This document shows, piece by piece, positions 1 to 8,545 of a stretch of 64,000 bases of DNA. How positions within the stretch are numbered: the first letter of the stretch is position 1; each line of letters begins with the position of its first letter. The position numbers were made by a program, and so were the translations under genes. The notes below the pieces were generated by a model, which was not told the DNA's origin, ran no database searches, and saw only the letters and a list, made by a program, of their open reading frames with translations. Source of the DNA: Paenibacillus solanacearum (GTDB taxonomy: Bacteria; Bacillota; Bacilli; Paenibacillales; NBRC-103111); NCBI RefSeq assembly GCF_910593845.1, contig NZ_CAJVAS010000002.1:119398-183397 (forward strand), read 5' to 3'.

Positions 1-1153
1 GCGAGAGGCCCGTGCCAGCCGCTTGCGGCGCGCCTGTGCTGGCGGGGCCCTGCTGCCCCGCCGCGGGCAAGCCCGCCTGCGACGCTGGCGTCCCTGCGGC
101 GGCGGCCAGCTTCGGCGCCGCGGGCAAGCCCGCCTGCGACGCTGGCGTCCCTGCGGCGGCGGCCAGCTTCGGCGCCGCACCTGCAGCCGCGCTCTCCGGC
201 TGCGCCGGAGACGCGCTCGGCGTCAGGCTCGCAGCCTTGTTGCCGGCCGGCGGCCCCTCAGCCGGCATCCCTTCCGCTGCAGCGGGTATGGCACCGGCTC
301 TCGGCGGCACGGAGGCAAGCTGACCGCCTGCGGCGGGCAGACCCGCACCCTGCCTAACCATCTGTCCATCCGCCGGTTCAGCGGATGCCGCAGCGCCTTG
401 CTGCGGCTGGCCTCCGGAAATGACGGTTTCCGCATCCCCTGCGGAGGCAGCCGTTGCGGACGATTCCGCTTTCAACAGCTGCCCTGCCGTTTGCCGCACT
501 TGGTCCACAAGCTGACGCACGCTGCGAAGCAGCTCTTTCGTTTGCGGAGACAGCTCTGTCGAATCACCCAGCTCCTGTTCGGCGAGCGCGGCAAGCTGGG
601 ACAGCGTCTCATGCAGCGGAGGCCCTTGAACCGCCTGCTTGACGGACGTCACCGTCTCCGGTGTGAGCGGCAGCCCTTTTTGAAACGCAACCACCGCAGA
701 CGGCAGCCATTCATCCAGAGATACGTCCGCAGGCAGTTGAGCAGCCAATCCGGCAAAGGCCTGAACATTTTCCTTCGTTAGCGCAATCCCTGCCTGATGC
801 AGCAATTGTACGAGCTGTCGTTGTGCCGGAGAGTCGCTGAGTCCTACCGCTTTTAGTACATCGCCAAGCGATACCTCGGCAATTTGAACATTGGAGGAAT
901 TCAGCGGTTTCAGCACCACCTGGCCGGAATCCGACGGCGGCTGCACTTGCAGCATCGTCACTTCTCCTTGCTTCATTGGCGCTTCCAGCCGCGCGCGAAC
1001 TTGAACGCCGCCGATATTCACCAGCGCCTCTTGTTCCGAAATCGATTGAACGACCGTGCCTTTGACGACCTCGCCCGTTTTCAGCTCCAGCGTTTTGGGG
1101 GCACCCGCCTTCATATCGCCCATGACACCGCGAAGCAAGCCGCTTATGTTCAT
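1..1153 (-). CDS. FliK-like / YlqG-type protein, 3' end outside window
   Basis: Partial gene: the start is ATG at 1153 behind GGAGGGG, and the frame stays open to the window edge (384 codons visible). The N-terminal ~200 residues are an ordinary globular sequence beginning MNISGLLRGVMGDMKAGAPK. After about residue 230 it becomes Ala/Pro/Gly/Gln-rich low complexity containing a 19-residue tandem repeat. This organisation resembles flagellar hook-length control (FliK-like) proteins. In Bacillus the gene beside rnhB is ylqG, of the same broad type, so context agrees. The C-terminal FliK domain lies off the window and could not be checked. It may be a FliK paralogue with no flagellar role, since no other flagellar gene is visible. 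Confidence 0.6.
   Translation of the reverse strand, partial: MNISGLLRGVMGDMKAGAPKTLELKTGEVVKGTVVQSISEQEALVNIGGVQVRARLEAPMKQGEVTMLQVQPPSDSGQVVLKPLNSSNVQIAEVSLGDVLKAVGLSDSPAQRQLVQLLHQAGIALTKENVQAFAGLAAQLPADVSLDEWLPSAVVAFQKGLPLTPETVTSVKQAVQGPPLHETLSQLAALAEQELGDSTELSPQTKELLRSVRQLVDQVRQTAGQLLKAESSATAASAGDAETVISGGQPQQGAAASAEPADGQMVRQGAGLPAAGGQLASVPPRAGAIPAAAEGMPAEGPPAGNKAASLTPSASPAQPESAAAGAAPKLAAAAGTPASQAGLPAAPKLAAAAGTPASQAGLPAAGQQGPASTGAPQAAGTGLS
59..178. repeat. 57-bp tandem repeat inside the FliK-like gene
   Basis: Two consecutive copies with period 57 (about 59-115 and 116-172, with six further bases of a third) are identical at the nucleotide level. In the minus-strand frame they encode the 19-residue unit AAPKLAAAAGTPASQAGLP twice. 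Nucleotide identity, not just protein similarity, points to a recent in-frame duplication in a low-complexity linker. Confidence 0.9.
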
Positions 1154-1197
1154 CTGATCCGCCCCTCCTTTAAACCGGAAATCATTGTCCTCATTAA

Positions 1198-1223
1198 CAA
1201 TCTAATCTATCAATCTAATCTAT
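1198..1223. repeat. 13-bp tandem direct repeat between rnhB and the FliK-like gene
   Basis: CAATCTAATCTAT occurs twice head to tail in the AT-rich 217-bp gap 1154-1370. No convincing terminator or sigma-A promoter was recognised in this gap. Confidence 0.6.
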
Positions 1224-1370
1224 TAAACATCCATCCATTACAATTAACTTCTCAAGCCTCCGAAAGCCGAAAACCGGCCCAGGCTCCGCACAATCGGAAG
1301 TCCTTGCCGGTTGTCATCTCCGGATATGATATATATCGGCAAATGAACGACATCCTTGAAGACGCGCCCA

Positions 1371-1979
1371 TCAAAACAGCACCTGTTGCTCCGCTTCCAA
1401 ATTGCGTAAAAACGTTTTACGATGCATAGGCGTCGCCCCGAATTCCATAATGCGAGCCCGATGCATTTTTGTCGCGTAACCTTTATGTATCGCAATGCCG
1501 TATTCCGGAAACTGCTGGTCCCATTGCAGGCACATCCGGTCACGCGTCACCTTCGCAATGATCGACGCTGCCGCAATCGATTGGCTGAGGGCGTCTCCAT
1601 GAATGACCGCCAGCTGTTCCGTATCCGAATCCACCTTTTCCGCATCGACGAGCAAAAAGTCCGGATCCGGATCGAGCCGGCCGACCGCTGTCTTCATCGC
1701 TAAGCGCGCCGCCTGCTTAATATTGATCCGTTCGATCGTCCGCACATCTACAATGCCGATGCCGATCGCAAGCGCCTCCGCCATGATAACTTCATATAAA
1801 GCGTCGCGTTTTTTTTCACTCAGCTTTTTCGAGTCGTTCACGTCCTCCAGCACGAGCCCTCTCGGCAAAATAACCGCCGCCGCGACCACGTCTCCGAACA
1901 AACAGCCCCGGCCCACCTCATCGACGCCGGCAATGAGCTGCTTGCCTTGCTGCCATAAATTTTGTTCATACTCCAGCAC
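1371..1979 (-). CDS. rnhB: Ribonuclease HII
   Basis: Type 2 RNase H that cleaves the RNA strand of RNA-DNA hybrids and nicks at misincorporated ribonucleotides. 202 residues, a usual length. The family signature is present: AGVDEVGRG with acidic residues D20 and E21, NDSKKLSEKKR near residue 48, LLVDA (D112) and KVTRDR (D147), which matches the DEDD metal site. The start is GTG at 1979, preceded by GGTGAT at good spacing. Downstream order rbgA, rnhB, FliK-like matches B. subtilis ylqF-rnhB-ylqG, except that a Rid-family gene is inserted. Confidence 0.95.
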   Translation of the reverse strand: MLEYEQNLWQQGKQLIAGVDEVGRGCLFGDVVAAAVILPRGLVLEDVNDSKKLSEKKRDALYEVIMAEALAIGIGIVDVRTIERINIKQAARLAMKTAVGRLDPDPDFLLVDAEKVDSDTEQLAVIHGDALSQSIAAASIIAKVTRDRMCLQWDQQFPEYGIAIHKGYATKMHRARIMEFGATPMHRKTFLRNLEAEQQVLF

Positions 1980-2193
1980 TTTGAATCACCGCCGCATTAT
2001 CAAGTTCGCATGAACCTCATTATACCGCGCATCGGAGGGCTTGCCTATCCCCTTTTTCCCATCCCCAAGCTCTGCTGCGCGAAGTCTGCGATTTCATCTC
2101 CGCATTCGTTCGGGTCAAGAACGCTGCCGCACGTTTGTCTTTGCTTTGCCCATGCTTTGATTAAAGCGCCTCATTTTTTTCGCAAAAGTAAAC

Positions 2194-2227
2194 AAAAAAA
2201 CACCTCGGTCCAATCCGTCCGACGTGT
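2194..2227 (-). terminator. Rho-independent terminator after the Rid-family gene
   Basis: On the minus strand an ACAC.TCGG stem pairs with CCGA.GTGT around a short loop, with two mismatches, and is followed by seven T. It lies just past the stop of the 2249-2632 gene. Confidence 0.7.
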
Positions 2228-2248
2228 CCTGCTGCTTCTATCGATGCA

Positions 2249-2632
2249 TCATTCTGCAATGGCTTCAACTTCGATTTCGACCAATAACCGCGGATCAATG
2301 AGCGCCTTGACTTCGACCATTGTCGCCACCGGCTGTACGTCCTTAAACCATTCGCCATGCGCTCTACCGATTTCTTCCCACTTCGATATGTCGGTGACGA
2401 ACATTCTCGTCCGTACAACATGCGTCATGGACGCTCCCAATTCATGCAGCGCCTTCTCAATCGTTGCCAAGATGTGCTTGGTTTGCTCATACGCATTCCC
2501 GACGCCGATCACTTCACCGTCTTTCATGGCGGTCGTTCCCGCCACTTCAATCCGGTTTCCGACGCGAATGGCCCGGCAGTATCCGACGACCGGCTCCCAC
2601 GGCGAACCGGTAAACACCCGCTGTCTATCCAA
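2249..2632 (-). CDS. RidA/YjgF/YER057c/UK114-family protein
   Basis: 127 residues of the Rid (PF01042) fold, recognised by the internal AGTTAMKDGEVIGVGNAYEQ stretch and the C-terminal VEVKALIDPRLLVEIEVEAI stretch. Canonical RidA deaminates enamine/imine intermediates with an arginine in a PxRSxVxV motif. Here the aligned segment reads PVATMVEV, so that arginine is absent and imine deaminase activity should not be assumed. The start appears to be TTG at 2632, because a stop lies close upstream in frame and no better start exists. Terminators on both sides (2194-2227 and 2683-2707) make it a separate transcription unit inserted between rbgA and rnhB. Confidence 0.85.
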   Translation of the reverse strand: MDRQRVFTGSPWEPVVGYCRAIRVGNRIEVAGTTAMKDGEVIGVGNAYEQTKHILATIEKALHELGASMTHVVRTRMFVTDISKWEEIGRAHGEWFKDVQPVATMVEVKALIDPRLLVEIEVEAIAE

Positions 2633-2682
2633 CCCGAACGCCCCGCTTTCTCCCTAGTTTCTCCAATTCATCATAACAAAAC

Positions 2683-2707
2683 AAAAACCTTCAGTATATA
2701 CTGAAGG
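2683..2707 (-). terminator. Rho-independent terminator after rbgA
   Basis: Perfect palindrome CCTTCAGTATATACTGAAGG (2688-2707), followed on the minus strand by TTTTTG. It ends the lepB-rbgA unit. Confidence 0.9.
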
Positions 2708-2733
2708 CTCCAATTGTCATGCTTGTTCTTTAT

Positions 2734-3597
2734 CTACTCCGGCAGTTCCAGGCTGATCCGGCCCAGCTTTCCGGCACGCAGCTCTCGCAGGATGAGCAAC
2801 GACGCCTTTTCCAGATCAACACGTCCGCCGCTCACAATAGCGCCTCGCTTGCGTCCGATCGCTTCCATGACCTCGACGATGGCATTCGCATCCTCCGTAT
2901 CCTGTGGAAGCTCCTCCACGCCGTACCGTTCCTGCAGCGCGTCCGCATAATGGACCGCCATATACCTTACCGCGAAAAAGGCGATTTCCTCCGGATGCAA
3001 AATCTCTTCCTTAATGGCACCAGTCGCGGCCAGCCTCAGACCCACCTGCTGATCCTCGAACTTGGGCCATAATATCCCTGGCGTATCAAGCAGCTCCATT
3101 TCCGTGCCGACCTTGATCCATTGCTGCCCTTTGGTCACGCCGGGTCTATCTCCCGTCGCTGCGATTTTGCGTCCCGCCATCCTGTTAATGAGCGTTGACT
3201 TGCCCACGTTCGGAATACCGACGATCAACGCACGGATCGCCCGGGGATTCATGCCTTTGCGGATTTGCGCTTCAATCTTGTCGGCGAGCAGCTCCTTGCT
3301 GCGGTTCATAATTTCTTTGACCGGATTGCCGCCTACCGCATCGATCGGCAGCGCCCGAAGCCCCTGCTCGGCAAAATATGCGATCCAAGCTTTGGTCGCT
3401 TCCGGATCGGCCAAATCGCTTTTATTCAGCAGCACCAGCCGCGGTTTATTCATTAAAATTTCGTCGATCATCGGATTTCGGCTGGACAAAGGAACTCTCG
3501 CATCAAGCAGCTCGATCGCCATGTCGATCAGCTTGAGCTTCTCCTGAATTTGCCGCCGCGCCCGTGTCATGTGACCCGGAAACCATTGGATTGTCAA
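2734..3597 (-). CDS. rbgA: Ribosome biogenesis GTPase A (YlqF)
   Basis: Circularly permuted GTPase required for late assembly of the 50S subunit. 287 residues. The permuted motif order is visible: G4 NKSD at 58-61, G1 GIPNVGKST at 127-135, a GDRPGVTKG segment at 149-157 and G3 DTPG at 171-174. The N-terminal [11 protein letters not shown] is a family signature. The start is TTG at 3597 with AGAGGTGA six bases upstream. It sits 37 bp behind lepB, and a strong terminator follows. Confidence 0.96.
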   Translation of the reverse strand: MTIQWFPGHMTRARRQIQEKLKLIDMAIELLDARVPLSSRNPMIDEILMNKPRLVLLNKSDLADPEATKAWIAYFAEQGLRALPIDAVGGNPVKEIMNRSKELLADKIEAQIRKGMNPRAIRALIVGIPNVGKSTLINRMAGRKIAATGDRPGVTKGQQWIKVGTEMELLDTPGILWPKFEDQQVGLRLAATGAIKEEILHPEEIAFFAVRYMAVHYADALQERYGVEELPQDTEDANAIVEVMEAIGRKRGAIVSGGRVDLEKASLLILRELRAGKLGRISLELPE

Positions 3598-3634
3598 CGA
3601 AGGTCACCTCTGCTTCCCATTGCAGCCCGCTCGT

Positions 3635-4216
3635 CTATTTAAAATGAACGAGGCTGATTTTATCGAACGGCCAGAAGATCAAGTCGGCGCGTCCGACGAT
3701 TTTATCATATTTAACGAAGCCAACGGACGGATCCCGGCTGTCTGAGCTGTTCGATCGGTTGTCGCCCATGACGAAGATACTGCCTTCCGGTACGGTTTGC
3801 TCCGAGAAATCTCTGTTGTTATAAGGTATCCCTCTTTTGGCCGCTTCATCCAGCGCAACTTTGAGATACGTCTCGTTCACTTGCTGACCATTCACAAATA
3901 CTTTGTCGCCTTCGACGCGAACCTTTTCACCGGGCACCGCGACGACGCGCTTTATGTAATCTTTATCTTTCGTTGCATGGAATACGACGACTTCGCCATG
4001 CTTCGGTTCACCGAACCGATATATGAATTTGTTAACGATCAAGCGTTCACCCGTATAAAAATTGGGCTCCATGGAGGGACCTTCCACAATGAACGGGGCG
4101 AAAATGAGCCAGCGTATAAAAAACACCAGAGCCGCCGCGATGAGCAGCGCTTTGATCCACTCCCAGGCTTCGTTTTTGACAGGATTCGCTTTTTGTACGG
4201 TTTGATCTTGCTCCAT
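3635..4216 (-). CDS. lepB: Type I signal peptidase
   Basis: Membrane serine/lysine protease that removes signal peptides from exported proteins. 193 residues: a cytosolic N-terminus, one membrane segment (about 22-42), then the catalytic serine in GPSMEP (S48), the lysine in YIKRVVAVPG (K89) and the conserved GDNRSNSSDSR box (151-161). It resembles the prokaryotic-type SipS/SipT/LepB proteins of Bacillus. It lies between rplS and rbgA; a terminator at 4246-4279 separates it from rplS, so expression may depend on readthrough or on a promoter overlapping that region. Confidence 0.95.
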   Translation of the reverse strand: MEQDQTVQKANPVKNEAWEWIKALLIAAALVFFIRWLIFAPFIVEGPSMEPNFYTGERLIVNKFIYRFGEPKHGEVVVFHATKDKDYIKRVVAVPGEKVRVEGDKVFVNGQQVNETYLKVALDEAAKRGIPYNNRDFSEQTVPEGSIFVMGDNRSNSSDSRDPSVGFVKYDKIVGRADLIFWPFDKISLVHFK

Positions 4217-4245
4217 CAGCTTCTGCCCTTTCGTTATCGTGGATT

Positions 4246-4279
4246 AAAAAAACGAAAAGGAGCTTGGTACTCAAGCCCC
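4246..4279 (-). terminator. Rho-independent terminator between rplS and lepB
   Basis: On the minus strand GGGGCTTG pairs with CAAGCTCC around a five-base loop and is followed by TTTTCGTTTTTTT. It should set rplS output well above that of lepB. Confidence 0.85.
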
Positions 4280-4290
4280 CGTTGTTCGTC

Positions 4291-4632
4291 TTATCGAATT
4301 TCTTGAATTCTAGCTGCTTTACCGCGAAGACCACGCAGATAGTAGAGCTTCGCGCGACGGACTTTACCACGGCGAGCCACTTCAATCTTGTCGATCTTCG
4401 GAGTATGAATCGGGAACGTTCTTTCAACGCCGACACCGTAAGAAATTTTTCTTACCGTGAACGTTTCGCTGATTCCGCCGCCGCGGCGCTTGATAACAAC
4501 GCCTTCGAACAGCTGGATCCGCTCGCGAGAACCCTCGATAACCTTAACGTACACTTTCAACGTGTCGCCAGAACGAAATCTTGGAATATCACTGCGAAGT
4601 TGTTCCTTCGTAATCTCCTGAATCAAATTCAT
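4291..4632 (-). CDS. rplS: 50S ribosomal protein L19
   Basis: 113 residues, full length for bL19, which lies at the 30S-50S interface. Recognised by the sequence pattern [32 protein letters not shown] and a C-terminal [11 protein letters not shown]. The start is ATG at 4632 with GGAGGGAGT upstream. It has its own promoter (4788-4816) and a roughly 150-nt leader with a strong hairpin, then a terminator (4246-4279), so it is mainly monocistronic. Confidence 0.97.
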   Translation of the reverse strand: MNLIQEITKEQLRSDIPRFRSGDTLKVYVKVIEGSRERIQLFEGVVIKRRGGGISETFTVRKISYGVGVERTFPIHTPKIDKIEVARRGKVRRAKLYYLRGLRGKAARIQEIR

Positions 4633-4761
4633 GGATGACTCCCTCCTTCCACACAGGTGTTCTTGCCGCCCCTAAGTTGCTTGCAGCTGCGGCTTACACC
4701 GCGCTGTTACAACAAGATGTTATGTTCTATCGATGTCACGTGCAGAGGACCACCGTTTTCC

Positions 4762-4777
4762 GTGGCGAAATCGCCAC
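4762..4777 (-). promoter_or_regulatory. Leader hairpin of rplS (candidate L19 autoregulatory leader)
   Basis: GTGGCGA-TT-TCGCCAC is a perfect seven-pair hairpin about 10-20 nt from the predicted transcription start and about 130 nt upstream of the rplS ATG. Firmicute rplS genes are known to have structured leaders. Whether this matches that family needs a covariance-model search. Confidence 0.4.
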
Positions 4778-4787
4778 AACGTTACAT

Positions 4788-4816
4788 ATCATATCACAAT
4801 TGAATATGAAACTCAA
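4788..4816 (-). promoter_or_regulatory. Sigma-A promoter of rplS
   Basis: Minus strand: TTGAGT (-35, 4811-4816), a 17-bp spacer, TATGAT (-10, 4788-4793) and an upstream TGA giving an extended -10. Predicted start near 4781. Confidence 0.75.
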
Positions 4817-4857
4817 CTGCTGCCTATATAAAAGTTTTTGCCCTGCAAGAGCAGCTA

Positions 4858-5592
4858 TCATTCGCTTCGCTTGATCTCCTCAAGCCACTTTTGCTCTTTC
4901 GGCGTCAGCTCGATGCGATCCAGCAGCTCCGGCCGTTTCTTCCATGTCCGCAGCAGCGACTGCTTGCGGCGCCACTGCTCGATATTGCCGTGATGACCGG
5001 AGACGAGCACATCAGGCACTTCCCAATCGCGAAATTTCGGCGGGCGCGTGTAATGAGGATATTCGAGCAATCCCGTGCTGAACGAATCGGTCACTGCGGA
5101 CGTCTCGTTGCCGAGTACGCCGGGAAGCAGCCTGACCACGCTGTCGACGACGACCATCGCAGGGAGCTCTCCGCCGGTCAGCACATAATCGCCGATCGAC
5201 AGCTCGTCCGTCACCAAATGCTCCCGAATCCGCTCGTCATAGCCCTCGTAATGGCCGCAGATGAAAATCAAATGCTCTTCCCGGGAAAGCTCCTCCGCTT
5301 TTTTTTGCGTAAACGTCTCCCCTTGAGGACACATCAAAATGATGCGCGGTTTGTGCTCCAGTCCGCTCGTTACATCCTCGACCGCGGCAAAAATCGGCTC
5401 CGGCTTCAGCACCATGCCCCCGCCTCCGCCATAAGGATAATCGTCTACCGTATTATGCTTATTGTTGGAATAATCGCGGAAATTGACCGTGTTCATCGTG
5501 ACAAGCCGCTTCTCTTTCGCTTTGCCGAGAATGCTCGATGAGAACACGCCTTCGAACATCTCAGGAAATAGCGTCAGCACATCGATTCTCAT
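4858..5592 (-). CDS. trmD: tRNA (guanine-N1)-methyltransferase
   Basis: SAM-dependent enzyme making m1G37 next to the anticodon, which prevents +1 frameshifting. 244 residues from the ATG at 5592. Residues 1-10 read [10 protein letters not shown]; the trefoil-knot SAM site is seen as [11 protein letters not shown] (111-121) and [11 protein letters not shown] (132-142). The start was chosen because it begins the conserved domain and overlaps the rimM stop as ATGA; a longer upstream reading has no family similarity. rimM-trmD translational coupling is typical of this cluster. Confidence 0.96.
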   Translation of the reverse strand: MRIDVLTLFPEMFEGVFSSSILGKAKEKRLVTMNTVNFRDYSNNKHNTVDDYPYGGGGGMVLKPEPIFAAVEDVTSGLEHKPRIILMCPQGETFTQKKAEELSREEHLIFICGHYEGYDERIREHLVTDELSIGDYVLTGGELPAMVVVDSVVRLLPGVLGNETSAVTDSFSTGLLEYPHYTRPPKFRDWEVPDVLVSGHHGNIEQWRRKQSLLRTWKKRPELLDRIELTPKEQKWLEEIKRSE

Positions 5593-6113
5593 AGGTCGAG
5601 CAGACCTTCCATCAGGCGGACGACCACTTTCTTCTGCTCCGCATCGATGCTGAGCACAACGTCGTCTATGTATGGAATCAGGAGCGGCTTGCCTTTCGGA
5701 CGCTCGATGACCCATACGTCGTTCGCGCCAGGCGATAAAATTTCGGAGATGGTACCGAGCACTTCGCCTTCTTCCGTTTCGACGGCGCAGCCGATAATTT
5801 CGTGATAGTAAAACTCATCGTCGTCCAGATCCGACAAATATTGCTCCTCGACCTTGAGCAGCCACCCTTTATACTTTTCCACTTCATTAATGTCCGCGTA
5901 CTGCTGGAACTTCACGATAATCATATTTTTGTGCACGCGGGCGGAATCGACTTCAACCGGAATCATCGTCTGCTTCTCCGGATCGAAGAACAACAGCTTG
6001 CTGCCCTTGGAGAACCGTTCTTCCGGAAAATCGGTTTGCGGCACGATCTTGAGCTCCCCGCGTAACCCGTGCGTATTGACGATTTTTCCTACCGTAAACA
6101 ATTGTTCGCTCAT
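5589..6113 (-). CDS. rimM: 16S rRNA processing protein RimM
   Basis: Assembly factor for the 30S head that binds S19. 174 residues: an N-terminal RimM barrel starting [18 protein letters not shown] and a PRC-barrel C-terminal half with [19 protein letters not shown] and [13 protein letters not shown]. Its stop overlaps the trmD start by four bases. An intrinsic terminator (6144-6170) lies just upstream, so it receives only readthrough from khpA or has an unseen promoter. Confidence 0.95.
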   Translation of the reverse strand: MSEQLFTVGKIVNTHGLRGELKIVPQTDFPEERFSKGSKLLFFDPEKQTMIPVEVDSARVHKNMIIVKFQQYADINEVEKYKGWLLKVEEQYLSDLDDDEFYYHEIIGCAVETEEGEVLGTISEILSPGANDVWVIERPKGKPLLIPYIDDVVLSIDAEQKKVVVRLMEGLLDL

Positions 6114-6143
6114 GCGTTACCCTCCGGAACTGCAAACTAAACG

Positions 6144-6170
6144 AAAAGAGCTAGGATTATCTCCTAACTC
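6144..6170 (-). terminator. Rho-independent terminator between khpA and rimM
   Basis: Minus strand GAGTTAGGA pairs with TCCTAGCTC (one T-G wobble) around GATAA and is followed by TTTTC. It divides the rpsP-khpA-rimM-trmD cluster. Confidence 0.8.
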
Positions 6171-6186
6171 TCAGCTTTTCCAAAAA

Positions 6187-6417
6187 TCACGATAAAATAT
6201 CAACGGAAACACGTTTCGTTTCCTTTACTGCAGCGGATGCGACTACGGTTCGGAGCGCCTTCGCAATACGTCCCTGCTTGCCGATCACTTTGCCGATATC
6301 CTCGGGATGAACGGAAACTTCGTACGTAATGCTGCGGTCGTCTTCTTTGGCAGTCACGCGTACTTCTTCGGGATGATCTACCAGCGCCTTGGCGATAACG
6401 GTTATAAGATCCTTCAT
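6187..6417 (-). CDS. khpA: KH-domain RNA-binding protein KhpA (YlqC)
   Basis: 76 residues, a single type II KH domain: MKDLITVIAKALVDHPEEV, then the GxxG RNA-binding loop as IGKQGRIAKALR. In Gram-positive bacteria it forms a complex with KhpB/EloR and affects cell elongation and RNA metabolism. It follows rpsP by 64 bp, the usual rpsP-khpA-rimM-trmD order. Confidence 0.95.
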   Translation of the reverse strand: MKDLITVIAKALVDHPEEVRVTAKEDDRSITYEVSVHPEDIGKVIGKQGRIAKALRTVVASAAVKETKRVSVDILS

Positions 6418-6481
6418 CGTACCCTCCGAATAGCAACGGGCATCGGCGAAACCGCCGAAGCCGTTGCAACGTTATCCAGCC

Positions 6482-6754
6482 TTACTTCTGCAGCTTAGAT
6501 TCGTGAAACTTCTTCATAATGCCGGCTTTGCTGAACAGACTGCGAACGGTATCGGAAGCTTGAGCACCAGTTTGAAGCCATTTCAGTGCTTTTTCCTCGT
6601 CAATATTCACAACGGCTGGCTGAGCAACCGGGTTATAAGTACCGATCTCTTCGATGAAGCGGCCGTCACGCGGGGAACGGGAATCCGAAACCACCACACG
6701 GTAAAATGGAGCTTTGTGAGCGCCCATGCGCTTAAGACGAATGCGAGTTGCCAT
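6482..6754 (-). CDS. rpsP: 30S ribosomal protein S16
   Basis: 90 residues, the usual bS16 length; starts [20 protein letters not shown], followed by [18 protein letters not shown], both diagnostic. It lies 38 bp behind ffh in the conserved ylxM-ffh-rpsP-khpA order. Confidence 0.97.
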   Translation of the reverse strand: MATRIRLKRMGAHKAPFYRVVVSDSRSPRDGRFIEEIGTYNPVAQPAVVNIDEEKALKWLQTGAQASDTVRSLFSKAGIMKKFHESKLQK

Positions 6755-6792
6755 GTAATATCACCTCCCTAGTAGAATAAACAACCAGCGGC

Positions 6793-8160
6793 CTAGAACG
6801 GGAACTTCATCCCGCGGCCGAGCTTTTTCAAGTTTTTCATCTGCTTCTGGCCTTTCGGCCCCATCATGCCGGAGAACTGCTTCATCATCTTGCGCATATC
6901 CTCGAACTGCTTGATGAAGCGGTTGACGTCCTGCACCGAGTTGCCGCTGCCTGCCGCCAGGCGCTTGCGCCGGCTCGGGCTGAGCAAATCGGGATTTTGA
7001 CGTTCTTCCTTCGTCATCGACCTGACGATCGCGGCGACGCGAGCCATCTGCTTGTCGTCGACCTTCATATCCTTCATGCCCTTGATTTTCCCCGCACCCG
7101 GGAGCATATCGAGCAGTTGGTCGAGCGGACCGAGCTTCTTCACCTGCTCCATCTGGTCGAGGAAATCGTCGAACGTGAATTCGGCGGTCCGGAGCTTGCG
7201 CTCCATCTCTTTCGCTTTGTCGGCATCGATGCTTGCCTGTGCCTTCTCGATCAGCGTAAGCATATCGCCCATGCCGAGAATCCGGGAAGCCATCCGTTCC
7301 GGATGGAACGGCTCCAGCGCATCCATCTTCTCGCCCATCCCGACGAACTTGATCGGGCAGCCTGTGACTGCTTTGACGGATAACGCCGCGCCGCCGCGCG
7401 TGTCGCCGTCCATCTTGGACAGCACGACGCCGGTAAGCGCCAGCTGCTTGTGGAAGCTCTCCGCCACATTGACGGCGTCTTGACCAGTCATGGCGTCGAC
7501 GACGAGCAGAATTTCGTCCGGGTGAACCGTCTCGACGATTTGCTTCAGCTCGTCCATCAAATTCTCATCGATATGTAGGCGGCCTGCCGTATCAATAATC
7601 AAATAATCGTTGTTATGGTCTTTTGCATGCTGCAAAGCTTGCTTCGCAATCTCGACCGGACTCACTTTATCGCCCAGCGAGAATACGGGAACCTTCAGCT
7701 GTTCGCCGAGCACCTGCAGTTGCTTGATCGCGGCCGGACGGTAAATGTCGGCTGCGGCCAGAAGCGGCCGATGGTTTTGCTGCAGCAGCATCTTGCCGAG
7801 CTTGCCGGTCATCGTCGTCTTGCCGGCGCCTTGCAGTCCCGCCATCATGATGACGGTAGGCGGCTTGTTCGCACGGGCCAGCTTGCTTTGGGCCCCGCCC
7901 ATCAGCTCCGTCAATTCCTTGTTTACGATGTCGATTACGATCATCGCCGGGGTAAAGCTTTGCAGCACTTCCTGGCCGATGGCGCGTTCCTTCACCTTCG
8001 CAATGAATTCTTTGACGACCTTGAAGTTAACATCCGCTTCCAGAAGCGCCAGTCTAACTTCGCGCAGCGCCTCGCTGACATCGTCCTCCGTAAGCTTGCC
8101 TTTTCCCCGCAGCTTACTGAACACGTTCTGCAACCGGCTCGCCAATCCTTCAAATGCCAT
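6793..8160 (-). CDS. ffh: Signal recognition particle GTPase Ffh (SRP54)
   Basis: 455 residues. N domain at 1-90, then the G domain with GLQGAGKTT (108-116), LIIDTAGRLH and LSKMDGDTRGG, then the methionine-rich M domain from about 330 with the SGSGN-type region and KQFEDMRKMMKQFSGMMG. It binds signal sequences on the SRP RNA and docks with FtsY, which is encoded 700 bp upstream. ylxM precedes it by 34 bp. Confidence 0.97.
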   Translation of the reverse strand: MAFEGLASRLQNVFSKLRGKGKLTEDDVSEALREVRLALLEADVNFKVVKEFIAKVKERAIGQEVLQSFTPAMIVIDIVNKELTELMGGAQSKLARANKPPTVIMMAGLQGAGKTTMTGKLGKMLLQQNHRPLLAAADIYRPAAIKQLQVLGEQLKVPVFSLGDKVSPVEIAKQALQHAKDHNNDYLIIDTAGRLHIDENLMDELKQIVETVHPDEILLVVDAMTGQDAVNVAESFHKQLALTGVVLSKMDGDTRGGAALSVKAVTGCPIKFVGMGEKMDALEPFHPERMASRILGMGDMLTLIEKAQASIDADKAKEMERKLRTAEFTFDDFLDQMEQVKKLGPLDQLLDMLPGAGKIKGMKDMKVDDKQMARVAAIVRSMTKEERQNPDLLSPSRRKRLAAGSGNSVQDVNRFIKQFEDMRKMMKQFSGMMGPKGQKQMKNLKKLGRGMKFPF

Positions 8161-8194
8161 GGGTCGTCACCTCTTTTCTTGCGGAAATAGAGTT

Positions 8195-8545
8195 TTAATC
8201 CAGTTCGGACAACTGGTCCGTGATCGCCCGGAACGAATCCGCGCTTCCTGCCGGAAGCTCCGTTTCGAACCGGCCGAGCCGCCCCAGCAGCTCCTGCCGC
8301 TGTTCATGCTTGGCCAGCAGCCGAAGCTTGGCTTCGTATTCTTCGAGCACAGACTCGGCTCGTTTAATATGTTCATATACCGCCTGGCGGCTGATTTGAA
8401 ACTCGGAAGCAATTTCGCCGAGCGAGTAATCGTCGTGAAAATAATGCTTGAGAAACATTTGCTGCTTCTCCGTAAGCAATTGCTGATAAAAATCAAACAG
8501 CAAGTTAATCCGATTCGTCTTCTGAAGAACTTCTTCTTCCGTCAT
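8195..8545 (-). CDS. ylxM: YlxM-family DNA-binding protein (SRP cluster)
   Basis: 116 residues from the ATG at 8545, behind GGTGAGG. The sequence [21 protein letters not shown] followed by a sigma-70 region-4-like helix-turn-helix ([20 protein letters not shown]) defines the UPF0122/YlxM family. Streptococcal YlxM was reported to modulate SRP assembly and GTPase activity, which fits its place in front of ffh. A good promoter (8599-8627) starts this unit. Confidence 0.93.
   Translation of the reverse strand: MTEEEVLQKTNRINLLFDFYQQLLTEKQQMFLKHYFHDDYSLGEIASEFQISRQAVYEHIKRAESVLEEYEAKLRLLAKHEQRQELLGRLGRFETELPAGSADSFRAITDQLSELD

Noticed and set aside
59-178. Possible CRISPR-like repeat
   Set aside because: Copies are directly adjacent with no spacers and are coding in frame; it is a tandem duplication.
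23-781. Long Arg-rich plus-strand frame in the first 800 bases
   Set aside because: It is the complement shadow of the GC-rich FliK-like minus-strand gene, whose frame, start and ribosome binding site are better.
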